Below, one piece after another: positions 7,830 through 10,295 of a DNA stretch of 10,295 bases. The DNA comes from Acidobacteriota bacterium (lineage in GTDB: Bacteria; Acidobacteriota; Terriglobia; Terriglobales; Acidobacteriaceae), in assembly GCA_021805265.1 (NCBI GenBank), contig JAJZFR010000229.1, positions 1 to 10,295 on the forward strand, read 5' to 3'. A program made the position numbers and the translations under genes. The notes under the pieces are model-generated. The model ran no database searches. It was given only the letters and a program-made list of their open reading frames with translations, and had not been told where the DNA came from. The first letter of the stretch is position 1, and every line of letters begins with the position of its first letter.

Positions 7830-7847
7830 CCGGCAGATGCCTGCCGG
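7830..7847 (+). other. Stem-loop after secF
   Basis: CCGGCAG (7830-7836) and CTGCCGG (7841-7847) form a perfect 7-bp stem with an ATGC loop, 16 bases after the secF stop. No T-run follows, so if it ends the secF message it does so with help from Rho or as a 3' boundary left after trimming. A new promoter candidate begins 33 bases downstream, consistent with a transcript boundary here. Confidence 0.4.
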
Positions 7848-7879
7848 GAACCCTGGATGCACCGTTTCTGAGGCATGTT

Positions 7880-7908
7880 TTGCAGGTGTGCGGTTCTTCT
7901 GATATAGG
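7880..7908 (+). promoter_or_regulatory. Extended -10 promoter candidate for tonB-exbB-exbD
   Basis: TTGCAG (7880-7885) and TATAGG (7903-7908) are 17 bases apart, and the -10 is preceded by TGA (7900-7902), the extended -10 TGn motif. The -35 matches consensus at four of six positions and the -10 at four of six. Predicted start near 7915 would give a leader of about 100 bases before the tonB ATG. I see no Fur-box-like inverted repeat over it. Confidence 0.5.
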
Positions 7909-7998
7909 TTGAGCACACTGATTGTTGTCCCCAGATGGGAAGAAAAAGAATCCGGGAACAAATCGATACTCAGTGGTGTCTATCGGGGAAGAAACTAA

Positions 7999-8025
7999 AT
8001 GCGATTCGAGGTCGGCCATGTTTGA
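7999..8025 (+). CDS. Possible eight-codon upstream ORF overlapping the tonB start
   Basis: ATG at 7999 opens a short frame, MRFEVGHV, ending at TGA 8023-8025. GGGGAAG (7985-7991) lies 7 bases before it, a better Shine-Dalgarno site than the GAGG serving tonB. The frame overlaps the first eight bases of tonB in another frame, so ribosomes ending here would stop just beyond the tonB ATG. It could couple or limit tonB translation. The peptide is too short for homology and may be chance. Confidence 0.25.
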   Translation: MRFEVGHV

Positions 8026-8740
8026 AGATGCAACATTCGACTCAAGCAACAGGATCAAGAGCAAAAGCAAGTATTGGATGATCTTCACTACAATCTTTTG
8101 CGGCTCCATCATTGGGGTCATGGTTCTGATTCCGCTGATCTATCCGGAGGCACTGCCGAAGGCGGCCATGGCTACGTTGCTGGTTGCTCCGCCGCCGCCG
8201 CCGCCACCGCCACCACCGCCGCCGCCTGAGGTTCACGTCGCCCCCATCAAGCCGCAGATGATGAACAATCAGTTGCAGGCACCGACCAAGATTCCCAAGC
8301 AGATCAAGATGTTGAACGAGAAGGAAGCTCCGCCGTCGAACAGCTTCGGTGTTGCAGGCATGGAGGGCATGGGCAGCGGCGCTCCGGGAGGCGTGATTGG
8401 TGGCCTCTTCGGTGGCTCTGCCGCTCCTGTTGTCAAGGCTGCTCCTCCCAAGAAGATTGCCATCTCCCAGGGCGTGGCCACGGGCTTGTTGATTCAGCGC
8501 GTACAGCCTGTCTATCCCGCCATTGCCAAGGCGGCTCGCATGCAGGGTACGGTTGTTCTGCAGGCGACCATCTCGAAGACGGGGACCATCGAAAACCTGC
8601 GCGTCATCAGCGGCCCCGCGATGCTCCAGCAGGCCGCTCTCGACGCAGTCAGAAACTGGCGCTACAGGCCCTACCAGCTCAATGGCGATCCGGTCGAGGT
8701 CGATACGACAGTCAATGTTGTCTTCAGCCTGGGTGGCTGA
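8018..8740 (+). CDS. tonB: TonB family energy-transducing protein
   Basis: The product is 240 residues from the ATG at 8018, which has GAGG (8008-8011) six bases upstream. An in-frame TTG at 7922 would add 32 polar residues without a ribosome-binding site. TonB is anchored in the inner membrane and carries ExbB-ExbD motor energy across the periplasm to outer-membrane receptors. A basic cytoplasmic tail (1-20) precedes one helix (about 21-42). Thirteen consecutive prolines follow (58-70), then a Gly/Met-rich stretch (111-134), then the C-terminal TonB domain (about 150-240) with QPVYPAIAKAARMQGTVVLQ (163-182), ALDAVRNWRYRPYQLNG (207-223) and VDTTVNVVF. The linker lacks the Glu-Pro/Lys-Pro repeats of E. 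coli TonB and is rather short. The N-terminal pattern MFED...KSKYW is, as I recall, typical of acidobacterial TonB proteins. Confidence 0.94.
   Translation: MFEDATFDSSNRIKSKSKYWMIFTTIFCGSIIGVMVLIPLIYPEALPKAAMATLLVAPPPPPPPPPPPPPEVHVAPIKPQMMNNQLQAPTKIPKQIKMLNEKEAPPSNSFGVAGMEGMGSGAPGGVIGGLFGGSAAPVVKAAPPKKIAISQGVATGLLIQRVQPVYPAIAKAARMQGTVVLQATISKTGTIENLRVISGPAMLQQAALDAVRNWRYRPYQLNGDPVEVDTTVNVVFSLGG
8189..8227 (+). repeat. Proline-codon tract in tonB
   Basis: Thirteen consecutive proline codons, mostly CCG with three CCA and a final CCT, form a trinucleotide tract directly after the membrane helix. It would make a stiff polyproline segment. Translating it would normally need elongation factor P (established for polyproline runs). 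The opening run of five CCG codons is a possible site of replication slippage. Confidence 0.9.
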
Positions 8741-8757
8741 GCGGTCTTCTCTGTGGT

Positions 8758-8773
8758 CTCGGCGAAACCCGAG
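8758..8773 (+). other. Stem-loop in the tonB-exbB gap
   Basis: CTCGG (8758-8762) and CCGAG (8769-8773) form a 5-bp stem with a six-base loop, 17 bases after the tonB stop. A second weak stem, TGCCC/GGGCA, lies at 8804-8816. Neither has a T-run. The 132-base gap is wide for co-transcribed genes, so these may mark a processing point (inference). Confidence 0.3.
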
Positions 8774-8872
8774 TCCACTCTGTTGCAGGGTTGATTTTCG
8801 TCGTGCCCGGCGGGCAGCCTTGCGGTAACCAAATTTCAAGCGTACTCAGCATCTCTCAGGAGGAACGATTCA

Positions 8873-9604
8873 GTGATTCTCGCTCAACTTGCACACCTTG
8901 CCCATCCGTCGGCCGCTCTGGCCATGTTTCAGGACGAAACCGTCGATTTCAGCCTCATGGGCCTCTGGGGCCACATGGGCTTATTCGCCAAGGGGATTGC
9001 GTTGGTCCTCTTCATCATGTCCATCTGGTCGCTCGCGGTCATGATTGACCGCTACATCTACTTCTCTGCGGCGCGCAAGCAGTCCCGCGAGTTTGCGCCC
9101 AAGGTTGCCGGTGCGCTCAAGGACCGCAAGCTGGAAGAGGCGATCAAGATCGCCGATCGCAGCAAGAAGTCTCACCTTGCCGAGGTCGTGCAGGCTGGCC
9201 TCCAGGAGTTCAAGAGCCAGGGCGGTTCGGTCAATGAAGAGACCATCGAGAGCGCCAAGCGCGCCCTCGAGCGGGCTGAAGCCATTGTCCACGCCAAGCT
9301 GAAGAAGGGCATCGGCGTTCTTGCCACGGTTGGCTCCACGGCGCCGTTCGTCGGCCTGCTCGGCACCGTGATGGGCATCCTCAACGCCTTCCAGCAGATC
9401 GCCACCCAGAAGTCTTCCGGCATCGGCGCGGTTGCGGGCGGCATCTCGGAGGCGCTTGTCACCACGGCCTTCGGCCTGCTCGTCGCCATCCCCGCCGTCA
9501 TGTGCTTCAACTACTTCAGCGGTCGCGTCGAGGCCTTTGATGTCGAGATGGACAACTCCTCCAGCGAGCTGGTTGACTACTTCATCAAGCAGAGCCACAA
9601 GTAA
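8873..9604 (+). CDS. exbB: ExbB/TolQ-type proton channel subunit (MotA/TolQ/ExbB family)
   Basis: The product is 243 residues, the usual ExbB size. A GTG start is fixed by a strong AGGAGGA (8858-8864) at 8-base spacing. ExbB forms the inner-membrane pentamer around ExbD that converts proton flow into force on TonB. There are three helices: about 36-58, 148-170 and 193-215. The large cytoplasmic segment between the first two is charged (KDRKLEEAIKIADRSKKS). The family signature spans helices 2 and 3: LATVGSTAPFVGLLGTVMGI (150-169), then GGISEALVTTAFGLLVAIPA (189-208). TolQ is the alternative name, but direct adjacency to a TonB gene and two ExbD-type genes favours ExbB. Confidence 0.95.
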   Translation: MILAQLAHLAHPSAALAMFQDETVDFSLMGLWGHMGLFAKGIALVLFIMSIWSLAVMIDRYIYFSAARKQSREFAPKVAGALKDRKLEEAIKIADRSKKSHLAEVVQAGLQEFKSQGGSVNEETIESAKRALERAEAIVHAKLKKGIGVLATVGSTAPFVGLLGTVMGILNAFQQIATQKSSGIGAVAGGISEALVTTAFGLLVAIPAVMCFNYFSGRVEAFDVEMDNSSSELVDYFIKQSHK

Positions 9605-9608
9605 TCCC

Positions 9609-9628
9609 TGCGTTTGGGCACAAACGCA
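9609..9628 (+). other. First stem-loop in the exbB-exbD gap
   Basis: TGCGTTTG (9609-9616) and CAAACGCA (9621-9628) form a perfect 8-bp stem with a GGCA loop, 4 bases after the exbB stop. No T-run follows. See also the larger stem-loop downstream. Confidence 0.5.
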
Positions 9629-9653
9629 CCCGAAGCCTCCTGGGACTGGCACA

Positions 9654-9680
9654 GTCAGCGGGTCATCAAGACCCGCTGAC
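9654..9680 (+). other. Second, stronger stem-loop in the exbB-exbD gap
   Basis: GTCAGCGGGTC (9654-9664) and GACCCGCTGAC (9670-9680) form a perfect 11-bp GC-rich stem with a five-base ATCAA loop. No T-run follows, so full intrinsic termination is unlikely. It may partly block transcription, or protect the exbB message from 3' degradation, making more ExbB than ExbD (inference). Confidence 0.6.
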
Positions 9681-9754
9681 CAAGCCAATCGCAAGACCGG
9701 CAAGGCCAGGGGCGCGGTCCTTCCAGACAATCCTTCAAGGCTTGGAGCTGAAAC

Positions 9755-10195
9755 ATGGCAATCTCTGTAAGAAACGAAGGCGCAAAGGTCAACTCGAACA
9801 TCAACGTCACCCCCATGGTGGACGTGATGCTCGTGCTGCTCATCATCTTCATGGTGATCACCCCGATGCTCCAGAACAAGGTCAACGTGGACCTGGCCAA
9901 GACCGACAACCCGGTAGCCATGCCAGACGCCGACAAGGAAGATGCAATTGTGGTCGCTGTAACCCGCGATGGATCGTTTTATCTCGGCCAGGACAGGATT
10001 TCCGCCGCCGACCTGGGATCCAAGGTGCGAGACAAGCTGGGCGATAAGCCCGGGAAAGAGATTTTTGTCCGCGCGGATGCTCGCGCTCGCTATCTCGATG
10101 TTGAAAACGCCATCGACGACGTGCGCACCGCCGGAGTGGACTCCGTCGGATTGCTGACGGAAAAACGCCAAGGCCCCGGATCCTCCGGCGAATAG
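9755..10195 (+). CDS. exbD: ExbD/TolR-type biopolymer transport protein
   Basis: The product is 146 residues, normal for ExbD. GGAG (9744-9747) lies 7 bases before the ATG. The N-terminal tail ends in the family signature NINVTPMVDVMLVLLIIFMV (15-34). It includes the membrane-embedded aspartate D23, which by homology to ExbD Asp25 carries the protons. One helix (about 22-39) is followed by a periplasmic domain ending near GVDSVGLLTEKR (127-138). ExbD sits as a dimer inside the ExbB pentamer and couples to TonB. A second ExbD-type gene starts 55 bases downstream, so this motor may use two kinds of ExbD or a heterodimer. Confidence 0.95.
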   Translation: MAISVRNEGAKVNSNINVTPMVDVMLVLLIIFMVITPMLQNKVNVDLAKTDNPVAMPDADKEDAIVVAVTRDGSFYLGQDRISAADLGSKVRDKLGDKPGKEIFVRADARARYLDVENAIDDVRTAGVDSVGLLTEKRQGPGSSGE

Positions 10196-10250
10196 TAACC
10201 CCCGGCAAATTCACGGCTATCGACGAAACTGGTTTTGAGGAGTCAGACTT

Positions 10251-10295
10251 ATGGCAATGGGACCGAGCAGTTCCGGAGGGCTTTCTTCCGACATC
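10251..10295 (+). CDS. Start of a second ExbD/TolR-type gene (cut by the right edge)
   Basis: Only 15 codons are visible: MAMGPSSSGGLSSDI. TGAGGAG (10236-10242) lies 8 bases before the ATG. The closing SDI is where ExbD proteins continue into the NVTPLVDV signature, and tonB-exbB-exbD-exbD clusters are known in acidobacteria and other phyla. The assignment rests on these few residues and on position. Confidence 0.7.
   Translation, partial: MAMGPSSSGGLSSDI

Noticed and set aside
7922..8017. A 32-residue N-terminal extension of TonB from a TTG
   Set aside because: No ribosome-binding site supports the TTG, the extension is polar, and the ATG at 8018 has a site and gives the normal TonB tail-helix layout.
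8189..8227. CCG/CCA repeat considered as a CRISPR-like or mobile-element repeat
   Set aside because: It is an in-frame proline tract at the expected linker position of TonB, with no spacers or flanking repeats.
8981..10171. A 396-codon minus-strand frame opposite exbB and exbD
   Set aside because: It is an antisense shadow of two confidently assigned genes that runs across their intergenic hairpins.

Overview
The window looks like chromosomal housekeeping and envelope DNA from a GC-rich Gram-negative bacterium, most likely an acidobacterium of the class Terriglobia (inference). The main reasons are the order tonB-exbB-exbD-exbD, a TonB that opens with a short cytoplasmic tail and then one membrane helix followed directly by an unbroken proline run, a secreted M14 peptidase of the 'PPFSDP' kind, and a bacterial FmdE-like protein. 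I see no phage, insertion sequence, CRISPR array, tRNA or rRNA. No part of the window reads as a complete novel system; the unusual material is mostly between genes.

Bases 1-868 (minus strand) hold the N-terminal 289 codons of a secreted zinc carboxypeptidase. A 190-base divergent gap with a good promoter leads to the plus-strand genes. First come gatC and gatA, two subunits of the tRNA-dependent amidotransferase (gatB is not here). They are followed by a secreted protein of unknown function and an FmdE-like protein with a C-terminal zinc ribbon, and the group ends in a hairpin terminator at 4457-4490.

After a roughly 280-base leader with no convincing gene, yajC, secD and secF (4771-7813) encode the SecDF-YajC accessory complex, which uses the proton gradient to help the Sec translocon move proteins across the inner membrane. 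A new promoter (7880-7908) then precedes tonB, exbB, exbD and the first 15 codons of a second exbD-like gene. These make the proton-driven motor that energises TonB-dependent outer-membrane receptors. The two clusters therefore both couple the proton gradient to envelope transport: one exports the receptors and the other powers them (the functional link is inference).

The intergenic observations are perfect or near-perfect stem-loops in every fully visible gap from yajC to exbD, an eight-codon upstream reading frame that overlaps the tonB start, and frequent non-ATG starts.
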